A DNA stretch of 64,000 bases, taken from positions 54,260,153 to 54,324,152 of the forward strand of contig NC_080081.1 of NCBI RefSeq assembly GCF_949987535.1. The letters run 5' to 3'. How positions within the stretch are numbered: position 1 is the stretch's first letter; each line of letters opens with the position of its first letter. Position numbers and translations under genes: made by a program. The DNA comes from Balaenoptera acutorostrata. Lineage: Eukaryota > Chordata > Mammalia > Artiodactyla > Balaenopteridae. Positions 10,991-23,334 of the stretch are shown here, piece by piece. Under the pieces are notes generated by a model, which saw nothing but the letters and a program-made list of their open reading frames with translations, ran no database searches and was not told where the DNA came from.

Positions 10991-12772
10991 GTTATAAATG
11001 TGATACATGAAATGTTTTAAATATAGACTAAGCCAGTCTTCTTTTTCATGGTTACCTGGAAAAAAAATTATGCAGTTAATCAAGCAAGTATCCAGGGAAT
11101 GTAGTTAGTGGTCAAAACCAATCTGTTAATTGCATTATGATCAAATCTCTCTCCCTCTCTCTCTCTCTTTTTCTCTTCTTTGCCAGTCTTCCTCCCTCAT
11201 TCTCACTCTTTGTCTCTTTTACTCACTCAAAAGTTGGGATCTACCCAATCTTGAAAATACCACTTTTTACATGAAAACAATCTGTAAAGAAACTGAAGGG
11301 AGTAACTTTTCTTAAGACTAACAGTGAACAACCATGGAAAAGCTCGAATATTGACCATGAAAGATTTTAATTACATTAACATCAATTGGGATAAGGGCAA
11401 TTTAATTATAGAAAAAAGTTAAAGTTCTGTCCTCGAGTCACATTGTTTTTTGTTTCTAAGAGTTTCTTTGGCTAGTCTTTATGAAGATAGGTTTTTTGGG
11501 TTTTGTTTTCTATCCTTTTAATCTATTTTTAATTTTTTCCTGAAACCTTTCCTAAAAATTCAGCCAAGTATGATAAATCAGATTGAAGCTGGGAAGCATC
11601 TCAAATCTAGTTATCGACTTATTATTTGATTTGAAATGCTCAAGAGAATATGCTGCTTATGAAGAGAAAACAATGCAAGCATTTCCAACTTAGGGAAAGA
11701 AGGTTTTTTAAGAGTGCAAAGGGCACTGAGGAATGTTGATTGGAATTCTATACAGTATGAGAAATCTACTGCACAGAAGTAAAGAATTGAGCATTTAGGA
11801 AACAATTGGAAAGGCTAACATTGAAATTCAACAGAGACAAGTAGTAATCACAGCACTGAATTTAGAATGAAAGAGTTGAATAAAATACAAGAACACTCAC
11901 TAAAAGACCATTAAAGGCAGTGCTTGTAGTTGAAGGGTCTTAAAAAATTCTACTGTCCATGACAGAGTTTACCTTAAAATACATAAAACATCATGTACTT
12001 CAACTTTGCAATGAGGTGAGTACTTTATTATGTTTTAGTATTAGAGAATGGAAATACCTGGTGTCTGATTAAACACTACTTTTGTGAAATGTATTTACTC
12101 AAGAGAAATATATGTAGGACACTTGGATCTTTAAAAAAGATTGGATTTTTCTAAGAAACTTTTCATAACTATAAGTAACAACCTTCATTATGAATTTTTT
12201 TTTAAAAACTAGTTGGTTAATTGGTAATCGTTGGATGGCATTGAAATTTTTTTGCTGTTATAAATTTGGTTTTAATGGCATTTGTTAGAATAGATTTGAC
12301 CCCATGTTGAGATCATATATATAATTTATATCATATAATTATATGATATACTATAATAAACTATATTGAATTATTATAATTATATATATATGGTTATATT
12401 ACAAACATAAATACATAGTAGCACATGATGAAACATGAGGGGGAACAAAATATTTTAATATATGACAGCTCGGAATCTTCCTTCCCCCTTTAGTCCTTTC
12501 TTCCTTTTAAATCTCATTGTATTCTATTATTTTATTTTGCTTTAAAGGATAAAGTCCTTCTTTATCCCTAAGTCATTTTAAACGTATGCATTCTACATTT
12601 TTCAGATTTTTTTATCCAAGTTCTTAGTATATAACTTCTGGCCCTCCACAGTGGATTACCTCCTCCTTTGGTTTGTAATTTTTACCAGGGATTGCCTTAA
12701 CTCTGGGGCCTCTGTAGAGCTTGAGCTGTAGAAAAGTCCCTACAGAGTGGTGATGTATTTGCTTCTACAGAG
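10991..12772. other. Unique AT-rich sequence, no gene recognised
   Basis: Contains a CT-rich low-complexity patch at about 11144-11180 and very AT-rich DNA at 12310-12395. No gene or named repeat is seen. Confidence 0.4.
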
Positions 12773-12782
12773 AACTCCATGG

Positions 12783-12839
12783 TTTTTTTTTTTTTTTTTT
12801 TTTTTTAAACACCATTAGTTTTTTTTTTTTTAATTCCTT

Positions 12840-12874
<35 letters not shown>

Positions 12875-13164
12875 TTTTTGGCTGTGTTGGGTCTTCGGCT
12901 CGTGCGAGGGCTTTCTCTAGTTGCGGCAAGCGGGGGCCACTCTTCATCGCGGTGCGGGGACCGCTCTTCATCACGGTGCGTGGGCCTTTCACTATCGCGG
13001 CCCCTCCTTTTGCGGGGCACAGGCTCCAGATGCGCAGGCTCAGTAGTCGTGGCTCACGGGCCCAGCTGCTCCGTGGCATGTGGGATCTTCCCAGACCAGG
13101 GCTCGAACCCGTGTCCCCTGCATTAGCAGGCAGACTCTCAACCACTGCGCCACCAGGGAAGCCC
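12783..13164 (-). mobile_element. CHR-family SINE, tRNA-derived, with TSD
   Basis: Read on the minus strand it begins 'gggcttccctggtggcgcag', has a pol III A box (complement of 13140-13153) and a B box 'gggttcgagccc' (complement of 13099-13110), then 'gaagatcccacatgccac', and ends in a (TAAA)n-type tail plus poly(A) on the left. The TSD is 'aactccatgg' at 12773-12782 and 13165-13174. CpGs are well kept, which suggests a fairly recent insertion. The body carries a 24-bp tandem duplication (12930-12953 and 12954-12977). CHR SINEs are known from cetaceans and their relatives, so this is the best marker of the host. Conceptual proteins across it are artefacts. Confidence 0.92.
12930..12977 (-). 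repeat. 24-bp tandem duplication inside CHR SINE
   Basis: Two adjacent 24-bp units each hold 'ctcttcatc' followed by 'cggt' and differ at a few positions. The second SINE in this window has a single copy of the corresponding region. Confidence 0.7.
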
Positions 13165-13175
13165 AACTCCATGGG

Positions 13176-14640
13176 TTTTACCAGTATGGGACTAATTTTT
13201 ATAATTAGTTTCCTTGCTTAGGAATTTCCACATCATGCCAAAATATAAGTTTGGTCACAAAATCCAAACATGTCACAACTTGTGGCCTGGACTGCTCATG
13301 GGAGATTTCGCCCCACCTCCAGAATGTCAGGCAGGGTACACAGAATCTCCCTGAGCAAGTGCAAGAGTCTTAATTCAAGCTCCTCATCTTCCACAAGCCA
13401 AGGCTCCTGCCTTCTGTCCTTATACAGATGTTAGAAATTCAGCCCCTGGGCTAGGTTCCTATAATCAAGAGTGCTAGGTCCCAGTTTGTTAGGACATCGG
13501 CTAACATGCTTACTGCTCTGGCTTTAATCTCTGGTGTGAGCATTTGGATTTTCCTTTTCTTTTTTCAAGCTCAGCATTTACATATTTAAATTTTTGATAG
13601 ATTCTGTTAATATGCATTTAGAGTTTTATTTCTACTAAGAGGAGGCCTGTGTTAAATCAGTCTTCTATGTCGCTGAAATCAGAAGTCTCCTCCACTCTTT
13701 GATGATGGAGAGGACAGATTTTCATGAAAAAGCTGTCAAGGCAATAGAAACTCCCCAAGATTTTATTCAAAGTTGTCACGAAATAAGTACTTAAATCCCT
13801 TTAAACTGTTAAGAAAATGTGAGTGTGAGAAAATCTTGTCTAGGAAAAGCTTTTTTAGATGTAGTAACAGCTGCATATCTGACATGTTTTTCTTGTACCA
13901 AGGTGAGTATATTGGTGCTACAGGAATGTAACAAATGTGAATTGTTGGTGTAATTTAGTCCAATCCAGGATTTAGACTCAAAAGGGATAGTTCCATCTTT
14001 CTTATCAAGGGCCAATTGTAAATCCCTTAACCTAATTGGGGTCAGAATGCCAAAATGAATGGAGGTAGAGTGGTGGCAGCAAAGGATTATTATGGAAGTA
14101 GCAAAGGATTACAGGGCACTGGATTAGAATCCAGACTTTTCCTTTATAGAAGCTTTTAGGAAGTAGACAGCTGCCACCAACTACCACCAAATATGTCAAG
14201 GAGGCATGCCATCTATGCCAGAGCCACACCAAGTCAATAGCAACAGAAAAATAGCAACAGATCAAAGAAACAGGCAGGTAAGCAGAAGCCAGAGTGTGAT
14301 ACCAGGCATGAGTGACAAAGCCAGGCATCAGGAGTGCATCCAGGAGGCAAACCTGTTCTGACAGCATATTTGGATGGTGAATAATTCCTGAACTTCTAAT
14401 CCAGCCTTTAACTCCATCCCAGTGCTTAGCGTGGGAAGATCCTTGGACACAGCTGTAACTTACTTCAGCAACACAGGCTCTATTGCTTGCACACGATCAC
14501 CACCAAAGTCCAGGCACACAAAAAGTACATCAGCAGGATTCCTATAGTACACAAGCTAGGAAAGCAATTTTCCTAATACTGAGTAAAAGAGAAAAAGGCT
14601 TCTATCCAGCAAATTTTTAATTAAAATTAAGAATATCTCT
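13176..14640. other. Unique sequence, no gene recognised
   Basis: No named repeat or coding domain. The 111-codon minus-strand frame at 14032-14367 has no recognisable motif and lies in non-coding-looking sequence. Confidence 0.4.
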
Positions 14641-14644
14641 TCCT

Positions 14645-15084
14645 TGGATGGACTTAGAGTCTGTCATACAGAGTGAAGTAAGTCAGAAAGAGAAAAACAA
14701 ATACTGTATGCTACCACATATATATGGAATCTAAAGAAAAAAAAAAAAAACAGGTTCTGACGCAGATGTAGAGAATGGACTTGAGGACATGGGGAGGGGG
14801 AATGGTAAGCTGGGATGAAGTGAGAGAGTAACATTGACATATATACACTACCAAATGTAAAATAGATAGGTAGTGGGAAGCAGCTGCGTAGCACAGGGAG
14901 ATCAGCTTGGTGCTTTGTGACCACCTAGAGGGGTGAGATAGGGAGGGTGGGAGGGACATGGAAGAGGGAGGAGATATGGGGATGTATGTATATGTTTAGC
15001 TGATTCACTTTGTTATACAGCAGAAATTAAGACAACATTGTAAAGCAATTATACTCCAATGAAGATGTTAAAAGAAAAAAAAAA
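14645..15084 (+). mobile_element. 5'-truncated L1: ORF2 end plus 3'UTR
   Basis: The fragment matches the last ~440 bp of the full-length L1s in this window: 'agtctgtcatacagagtgaa', 'gtaagtcagaaagagaaaaa', the purine-rich 3'UTR, 'gattcactttgttatacagc', 'aattatactccaatgaagat' and a poly(A) tail. It encodes only the last ORF2 codons. A G4 motif (14941-14955) is present. I could not fix a clean TSD. Confidence 0.88.
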
Positions 15085-15089
15085 TATGA

Positions 15090-15621
15090 AAAAGACTTAG
15101 GGCCTTTTTAGGCTTTGGATTAAGGAAATGTGGCTGGTTTGATTTTCTATCCAGACCACTCAAAATTTCATTCTCCATGTCAGCAATAAAGCTCTTTCAC
15201 ATTCTTATCATTCATGTGTTCACTGAAGTAGCACTTTTAATTTTTTTCAATAACTTTTCCTTTGTATTCAAAACTTGGCTAACTATTCACAAAAGAGGCC
15301 TAGCTTTTGGCCTATCTCCATTTTTGACATGCCTTCCTCACTAAGCTTAATTATTTCTTGCTTTTGATTTTAAGTGAGAGACATGCAACACTTCTTTTCA
15401 CTTGAAAACTTAGAGATCATTGTAGGATTATTAATTGACCTAATTTCATCACTGTTGTGTTTCAGGGAATAAGGAGGCCCAAGAAGAGAGAGAAAGATAG
15501 GGGAATGGTCAGTTGTTCAGTGGAGCAGTCAGAACCCAAACAGGATTTATTGGTTAAGTTTGCCATCTCATATAGGTGTAGTTCACAGTGCCCTGAAATA
15601 ATTATAATAGTAACATCAAAG
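15090..15621. other. Unique sequence, no gene recognised
   Basis: Pre-insertion flank of L1-A. No gene or repeat is recognised. Confidence 0.4.
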
Positions 15622-15734
15622 ATCACTGATCAGGAGACCTTCAGGATGGTGGAGGAGTAAGATGTGGAGATCACCTTCCTCCCCACAAATACATCAGAAA
15701 TGCATCTACTTGTGGAACAACTCCTACAGAACAC

Positions 15735-16316
15735 CTACTGAATGATGGCAGAAGACCTCAGACTTCCCAAAAGGCAAGGAACTCCCCATGTACCTGGGTA
15801 GGGCAAAAGAAAAAAAAAAAAAAAAAAGATAAAACAGAGACAAAAGAATAGGGATGGAACCTGCACCTCTGGGAGGGAGCTGCGAAGGAGGAAAAGTTTC
15901 CACACACTAGGAAACCTCTTCACTGGCAGAGACAGGGTGTGGCAGAGGGGAAGCATCAGAGACATGGAGCAACAGGGGTGCAGAGGGCAAAGCAGAGAGA
16001 TTCCCACACAGAGGATCGGTGCCGACCAGCATTCACCAGCCTGAGAGGCTTGTCTGCTCACCTGCTGGGTCAGGTGGGGGCAGGGAGCTGAGGCTCCAGC
16101 TTCGGAGGTCGGATCCCAGGGAGAGGACTGGGGTTGGCTGCGTGAACACAGCCTGAAGGGGGCTAGTGCACCACAGCTAGCCAGGAGGGAGTCCGGGAAA
16201 AGTCTGGAACTGCCTAAGAGGCAAGAGACCATTGTTTCGGGGTGCACGAGGAGAGGGGATTCAGAGCACCATCTAAAAGAGCTCCAGAGATGGACGTGAG
16301 CCACAGCTATCAGCAT
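15735..16316 (-). other. Open frame antisense to L1-A 5'UTR (193 codons from ATG)
   Basis: On the minus strand an ATG at 16316 opens 193 codons to a stop at 15735; the frame is open further upstream from a GTG at 16373. It runs against the L1 5'UTR. The product would be Ser-, Leu-, Pro- and Cys-rich, with a Phe run from the poly(A) stretch at 15809-15827. Related frames occur at the same place in L1-B (32307-32837, +) and L1-C (34465-34923, -, no ATG), sharing words such as 'QASRAGECWSA' and 'VQVPSLFF'. Primate L1 carries a short antisense ORF0 in its 5'UTR, so the idea has precedent. However, the L1 sense strand is purine-rich here, which by itself depletes antisense stops. Expression is unknown. 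Confidence 0.3.
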
Positions 16317-17779
16317 GGATACCAGAGACGGGCATGAGACGCTAAGGCTGCTGCTGCCGCCACCAAGAAGCACAGGTCACTATCCACACCTCTCCTCCCA
16401 GGAGCCTGTGCAGCCCCCCACTGCCAGGGTCCTGTGATCCAGGGACAATTTCCCCGGGAGAACACACAGCACGCCTCAGGCTGTTGCAACGTCACGCAAG
16501 CCTCTGCCTCTTCAGGATCGCCCCACATTCTCTACCCCTCCCTCCCACCGGCCTGAGTGAGCCAGAGCGCCCTGAACAGCTTCTCCTTTAACCCCATCCT
16601 GTGAGTGAAGAAAAGACACCCTCAAGCCACCTACATACAGAGGTGGGGCCAAATCCAAAGCTGAACATCAAGACCTGTGTGAGCAAAGAAAGAAAGGGAA
16701 ATTTCTCCCAGAAGCCTCAGGAGCAGCGGATTAAATCTCCACAGTCAACCTGATATACACTGCATCTGTGGAATACCTGAATAGACAATGAATCATCCCA
16801 AAATTGAGGTGGTGGACGTTGGGATCAACTGTAGACTTGGAGTTCGCTTTCTGCATCTAATTTGTTCCTGGCTTTATGTTTATCTTAGTTTAGTATTTAG
16901 AGTTTATTATCATTGGTAGATTTGTTTATTGATTTGGTTGCTCTCTCCCTCCTTTTTCTTTTATATATACATATAGATAGATAGATATATTCTTTTTCTC
17001 TTTTTCTGAGTGTGTATGTGTATGTTTCTTTGTGTGATTTTGTCTGTATAGCTTTGCTTTTACCATTTGTCCTACGGTTCTGTCTGTTGTTATTTTTTTT
17101 AGTATAGCTTTTAGTGCTTGTATCATTGGCAGATTTGTTTTTTGGTTTGGTTGCTCTCTTTTTTCCTTCATTTTTATTTTCTTCTTTTTATTACTTTTTA
17201 ATTTTTTTAAATAATTATTTTGTAATAACTTTATTTTATTTTATTATTATTTTTCTTTCTTTTTTTCTCCCTTTTCTTCTGAGGTGTGTGGCTGACAGGG
17301 TCTTGCTGCTCTGGCTGGATGTCAGGCCTGTGCCTCTGAGGTGGGAGAGCTGAGTTCAGGACATTTGTGCACCAGAGACCTCCTGGCTCCACGTAATATC
17401 AAATGGCAAAAGCTCTCCCAGAGATCTCCATCTCAACGCTAAGACCCGGATCCACTCAATGACCAGCAAGCTACACTGCTGGACACCCTATGCCAAACAA
17501 CTAAAAGAACAGGACCACAACCCCACCCATTAGCAGAGAGGCTGTCTAAAATCCTAAGGTCACAGACACCCCAAAACACACCACCAGACGTGGTCCTACC
17601 CAACAGAAAGACAAGATCCAGCCTCATCCACCAGAAAACAGGCACTAGTCGCATCCAAGAGGAAGCATATACAACCCACTGAACCAACCTTAGTCACTGG
17701 GGGCAGACACCAAAAACAAAAGGAACTATGAACCTGCAGGCTGAGAAAAGGAGACACCAAACACAGTAAGTGAAGCAAA

Positions 17780-18664
17780 ATAAGAAGACAGAGAAACACA
17801 CAGCAGATGAAGGAGCAAGGTAAAAAACCATGAGACCAAACAAATGAAGAGGAAATAGGCAGTCTATCTGAAAAAGAATTCAGAGTAATGATAGTAAAGA
17901 TGATCCAAAATCTTGGAAATAGAATGGAGGAAATACAAGAAATGTTTAACAAGGACCTAGAAGAACTAAAGAGCAAGCAAACAATGATGAACAAAACAAT
18001 AAATGAAATTAAAAATTCTCAAGAAGGAATCAATAGCAGATTAACTAAGGCAGAAGAACAGATAAGTGACCTGGAAAATAAAATAGTGGAAATAACTGCT
18101 GCAGAGCAGAATAAAGAAAAAAGAATGAAAAGAATTGAGGACAGTCTCAGAGACCTCTGGGACAACATTAAATGCACCAACATTTGAATTATAGGGGTCC
18201 CAGAAGAAGAGAAAAACAAAGGGACTGAGAAATTATCTGAAGAGATTATAGTTGAAAACTTCCCTAATATGTGAAAGGAAATAATCAAGTCCAGGAAGTG
18301 CAGAGTCCCAGACAGGATAAATCCAAGGAGAAACATGCCAAAACACATATTAATCAAACTATCAAAAATTAAATTCAAAGAAAAAATGTTAAAAGCAGCA
18401 AGGGAAAAACAACAAATAATATACAAGTGAATCCTCATAAGGTTAACAGCTGATCTTTCAGCAGAAACTCTGCAAGCCAGAAGGCAGTGGCAGGACATAT
18501 TTAAAGTGATGAAAGGGAAATACCTACAACCAAGATTACTCTACCCAGCAAGGATCTCATTCAGATTCGACAGAGAAATTAAAACCTTTAAAGACAAGCA
18601 AAAGCTAAGAGAATTCAGCACCACCAAACCAGCTTTACAAAAACTGCTACAGGAACTTCTCTAA
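17780..18664 (+). pseudogene. L1-A ORF1 remnant (RNA-binding chaperone)
   Basis: ORF1 encodes the trimeric nucleic-acid chaperone that coats L1 RNA in the cytoplasm. Here the start codon is lost: ATA at 17780-17782 where L1-C has ATG. The longest surviving piece, 17888-18187 (99 codons), covers the coiled coil: heptad-like 'NRMEEIQEMFNKDLEELKSK', then 'ISDLENKIVEITAAEQNKEK', and the run-in to the RRM ('EDSLRDLWDNI'). A TGA after 'CTNI' ends it. Later stops and indels break the RRM and C-terminal domain, although 'TLQARRQWQDIF'-like words remain. It is non-functional. Confidence 0.88.
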
Positions 18665-18719
18665 GAAGGAAACACAAAAGAAAAAGACCCACAAGAAAAA
18701 ACACAAGTCAATTAAGAAA

Positions 18720-21700
18720 ATGGTAATAGGAAAACATATACATAATCAACTTGCATGTAAAAATATTAAATGCTCCAAGCAAAAGACACAGACTAGCTGA
18801 ATGGATACAAAAACAAGACCCATATATATGATGTTTACATGAAATCCACTTCTGAACGAGGGACACACACAGACGGAAAGTGAAGGAATGGAAAAAGATA
18901 TTCCATGTAAAAGGAAATCAAAAGAAAGCTGGAGTAACAATTCTCATATAAGACAAAATAGACTTTAAAAAAAAGACTATTACAAGGGACAAAGAAGGAA
19001 ACTACATAATGATCAAGGGATCAATAAAAGAAGAAGACATAACAATTGTAAATGTTTATGCACCCAACATATGAGCACCTCAATACATAAGGCAAATGTT
19101 AACAGCCACAAAAAGAGAAATCGACAGTAACACAATCATTATAGGGGACTTTAACACCACACTATCACCAATGGACAGATCATCCAAAATGAAAATAAAT
19201 AAGGAAACATAAGCTTTAAATGAGACATTGAAAAAGATGGACTTAATTGATATTTATAGGATGTTCCATCCAAAAACAACAGAATACACTTTCTTCTCAA
19301 GTGCTCATGGAACATTCTCCAGGATAGATCGTATCTTGGGTCACAAAACAAGCATTGGTAAATTTAAGAAAATTGAAATTGTATAAAGGATCTTTTCTGA
19401 CCACAACACTGTGAGACTACATATCAATAACAGGAAAAAATCTGTAAAAGATACAAACACATGTAGGCTATACAACACACTACTTAGTAACCAAGAGATC
19501 ACTGAAGAAATCAAAAAGGAAATCAAAAAATACCTAGAAACAAATGACAATGAAAACACGATGACCCAAAACCTATGGGATGCAGCAAAAGCAGTTCTAA
19601 GAGGAAAGTTTATAGCAATACAATCTGACCTCAAAAGACAAGAAAAATCTGAAATAAAAAAACGAACTTTAACCTAAAGCAATTAGAGAAAGACAAACAA
19701 AACACCTCAAAGTTAGCACAGGAAAGAAATCATAACGATCAGATCAGAAATAAAAGAAAAAGAAATGAAGTAAACAATAGCAAAGGTCAATAAAACTAAA
19801 AGATGGTTCTTTAAGAAGATAAACAAAATTGATAAACCATTAGCCAGACTCATCAAGAAAAAAAGGGAGAAGACTCAAATCAATAGAATTAGAAATGAAA
19901 AAGGAGAAGTAACAACTGACTCTGCAGAAATACAAAGGGTCATGAGAGATTACTACAAGCAACTATATGGCAATAAAATGGACAACCTAGAAGAAATGGA
20001 CAAATTCGTAGAAAAGCACAACCTTCCTAGACTGAGCCAAGAAGAAACAGAAAATATAAATAGACCAATCACAAGCACTGAAATTGAGACTGTGATTAAA
20101 AATCTTCCAACAAACAAAAACCCAGCACCAGATGGCTTCACAGGTGAATTCTATCAAACATTTAGAGAAGAGCTAACTAACACCTATCCTTCACAAACTC
20201 TTCCAAAATATAGCAGAGGGAGGGACACTCCCAAACCCATTCTACGAGGCCACCATCACCCTGATACCAAAACCAGACAAAGATGTCACAAGGAAAGAAA
20301 ACTACGGGCCAATATCACTGATGAACATAGATGCAAAAATCCTCAACAAAATACTTGCAAACAGAGTCCTACAGCACATTAAAAGGATCATACACCATGA
20401 TCAAGTGCGGTTTACCTCAGGAATGCAAGGATTCTTCAATATATGCAAACCAATCAATGTGGTAAACCATATTAACAAACTGAAGGATAAAAACCATATG
20501 ATCATCTCAATAGATGCAGAAAAATCTTTTGACAAAATTCAACACCCATTTATGATAAAAATTCTCCAGAAAGTAGGCATAGAGGGAACTTACTTGAACA
20601 TAATAAAGGCCATATATGACAAACCCACAGATGACATCTTTCTCAATGGTGAAAAACTGAAACCATTTCTACTAAGGTCAGGAACAAGACAAGGTTGCCC
20701 ACTCTTACCACTATTACTCAACATAATTTTGGAAGGGTTAGGCACAGCAATCAGAGAAGAAAAAGAAATAAAATGAATCCACATCAGAGAAGAAGAAGTA
20801 AAGCTGACACTATTTGCAGATGACATGAATCTATACATAGAGAATCCTAAAGATGCTACCAGAAAACAACTAGAGCTAATCAATGAATTTGGAAAAGTAG
20901 TAAGATACATATTAATGCACAGAAATCTCTTGCATTCCTATACACTAATGATGAGAAATCTGAAAGAGAATTTAAAGAAACCCTGCCATTTACCATTGCA
21001 ACAAAAAATAAAATAAAATACCTAGGAATAAATCTACCTAAGGAGGTAAAATACCTGTACTCAGAAACTATAAGGCCCTGATGAAAGAAATCAAAGATGA
21101 TACAAACAGATGGAGAGATGTACCATATATTCTTGGATTGGAAGGATCAACATTGTGAAAATGACTGTACTACCCATAGCAATCTACATATTCAATACAA
21201 TCCCTATCAAACTACCAATGACATGTTTCACAGAAGTAGAACAAAAATTTCTCAATTTGTATGGAAACACAAAAGACCCCGAATAGCCAAAGCAATCTTG
21301 AGAAAGAAAAACGGAGCTGGAGGAATCTGTTGCCCAGACTTCAGACTATACTACAAAGCTACAGTAATCAAGACAGTATGGTACTGGCACAAAAACAGAA
21401 ATATAGATCAATGGAACAGGGCCGAAAGCCCAGATATAAACCTATGCACATATGGTCACCTTATTTTTGATAAATGAGGCAAGAATATACAATGGAGAAA
21501 AGATTGCCTCTTCAATAAGTGGCCCTGGGAAAACTGGACAGCTACATGTAAAAGAATGAAATTAGAACACTCCCTAACCCCATACACAAAAATAAACTCA
21601 AAATGGATTAAAGACCTAAATGTAAGGCCAAACACTATCAAACTGTTAGATGAAAACATAGGCAGAACACTCTATGACATAAACCACAGCAAGATCCTTT

Positions 21701-22538
21701 TTGACCCACCTCCTAGAGAAATGGAAATAAAAACAAAAATAAAGAAATGGGACCTAATGAAACTTAAAATCATTTGCACAGCAAAGGAAACCATAAACAA
21801 GACCAAAAGACAACCCTCAGAATGAGAGAAAATATTTGCAAATGAAGCAACTGACAAAGGATTAACCTCCGAAATTTACAAGCAGCTCATGCAACTCAAT
21901 ATCAAAAAACAAAAAACCCAATCCAAAAATGGGCAGAAGACCTAAATAGACATTTCTCCAAAGAAGATATACAGATTATCAACAAACACGTGAAAGAATG
22001 CTCAACATCACTAATCATTACAGAAATGCAAATCAAAACTACAATGAGGTATCACCTCAAACCAGTCAGAATGGCCATAATCAAAAATTCTACAAACAAA
22101 AAATGCTGGAGAGGGTGTGGAGAAAAGGGAACCCTCTTGCACTGTTGGTGGGAATGTAAATTGATACAGCTAATATGGGGATCAGTATGGTGATTCCTTA
22201 AAAAAGTAAAAATAGAGCTACCATATGACCCAGCAGTCCCACTACTGGGCATATACCCTGAGAAAACCATAATTCAAAAAGAGTTATGTACCACAATGTT
22301 CATTGCAGCACTATTTACAATAGCCAGGACATGGAAGGAACCTAAGTGTCCATCGACAGATGAATGGATAAAGAACATGTGGCACATATATACAATGGAA
22401 TATTACTCAGCCATAAAAAGAAGTGAAATTGAGTTATTTGTAGTAAGGTGGATGGACATAGCGTCTGTCATACAGAGTGAAATAAGTCAGAAAGAGAAAA
22501 ACGAATACCATATTCTATCACATATACATGGACTCTAA
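18720..22538 (+). pseudogene. L1-A ORF2 remnant (endonuclease and reverse transcriptase)
   Basis: ORF2 nicks target DNA and copies L1 RNA by target-primed reverse transcription. The start ATG at 18720 and the terminal stop at 22536-22538 can be placed, but the frame is cut by many stops and shifts. The endonuclease region is heavily damaged. RT blocks survive in pieces: '[19 protein letters not shown]' and '[20 protein letters not shown]' in the frame 20321-20776, and FADD near 20811-20822 in another. The C-terminal zinc knuckle '[18 protein letters not shown]' sits near 22110-22155 and the last 80 codons are at 22296-22538. It is a dead copy. Confidence 0.92.
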
Positions 22539-22760
22539 AAAATATATATATACATGGTTCTAAAGAACCTAGTGCAGGACAAGAATAAAGATGCAGACAT
22601 AGAGAATGCACTTGAGGACACAGGGAGGGGGATGGGTAAGCTGGGACGAAGTGAGAGAGTGGCATGGACTTTTATATACAACCAAATGTAAAATAGATAG
22701 CTAGTGGGAAGCAGGCACATGGCACAGGGAGATCAGCTCTGTGCTTTGTGACCACCTAGA

Positions 22761-22776
22761 GGGGTGGGAGGGAGGG
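22761..22776 (+). promoter_or_regulatory. G-quadruplex motif in L1-A 3'UTR
   Basis: Four G, T, three G, A, three G, A, three G: a canonical G4 with one-base loops in the L1 polypurine tract. The same motif recurs in the other L1 3'UTRs. Confidence 0.75.
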
Positions 22777-22924
22777 AAATGCAAGATGGAAGAGATATGG
22801 GGATATATGTGTATGTATAGCTGATTCACTTTGTTATAAAGCAGAAACTAACACACTATTGTAAAGCAATTATACTCCAATGAAGATTTTAAAAAATAAA
22901 AAATAAAAAATAAATCACTGATCA

Positions 22925-23334
22925 CAGATCACCATAAGAAATAAAGTAATGATGAAAAAGTTTGAGAAAAAAGAAAGAATATCACTTCTAGAAATCATAC
23001 ATATGTGTCTAACCCTAGCTGTATGTATGAATAAAAGAATATATTTATATCAAAGCTTAACACTAGAGGAAATCTAATGGAGTGTAATGGCAAATCCTGC
23101 ACTTAGAGCAAATTTTGATCCAAAACTTGGTTAAGTTTGTACTGTTAGGCAGTAGCATAGAAAATACGGCAGTGCATATACTAGAATTAAGTCTTCTGAC
23201 TGTCAGTTCAGTAGTCTTCCCAGAAGAGCAACATTGTGCATATAATTTTAATTCTACTGGTGAAGAGTTGAGTTAATCATGATCCTCAGCTATTGGCAAG
23301 ATTTCATCTTTGGTCTATATAAAGTCCTTAATTA
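22925..23334. other. Unique sequence, no gene recognised
   Basis: Right flank of L1-A; nothing recognised. Confidence 0.4.

Larger units (their letters stand above)
15633..22913 (+). mobile_element. L1-A: full-length LINE-1
   Basis: A 7.28-kb L1 with all parts in order: 5'UTR (15633-17779), ORF1 remnant (17780-18664), ORF2 remnant (18720-22538), a 3'UTR with a polypurine tract, and an A-rich (aaaaat)n tail. An exact 11-bp TSD, 'atcactgatca', lies at 15622-15632 and 22914-22924. The 5' end 'ggatggtggaggagtaaga' is the diverged counterpart of the 'gatggc' start in the sister copies. Many stops and frameshifts in both ORFs and lost CpGs in the 5'UTR mark it as an older insertion than L1-B. It lies tail to tail with L1-B, 2.5 kb downstream. 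Confidence 0.95.

Noticed and set aside
12864..13221. Open frames of 82-102 codons as small genes
   Set aside because: They translate the CHR SINE on both strands.
14645..15084. Full-length L1
   Set aside because: Only the last ORF2 codons and the 3'UTR are present.
15735..16373. 212-codon minus-strand frame as a cellular gene
   Set aside because: It lies wholly in an L1 5'UTR and the 212-codon length relies on a GTG start. It is kept only as a possible antisense L1 frame from the ATG at 16316.
17114..17353. Phe-rich 79-codon frame
   Set aside because: It translates the T-rich tract of the L1-A 5'UTR.
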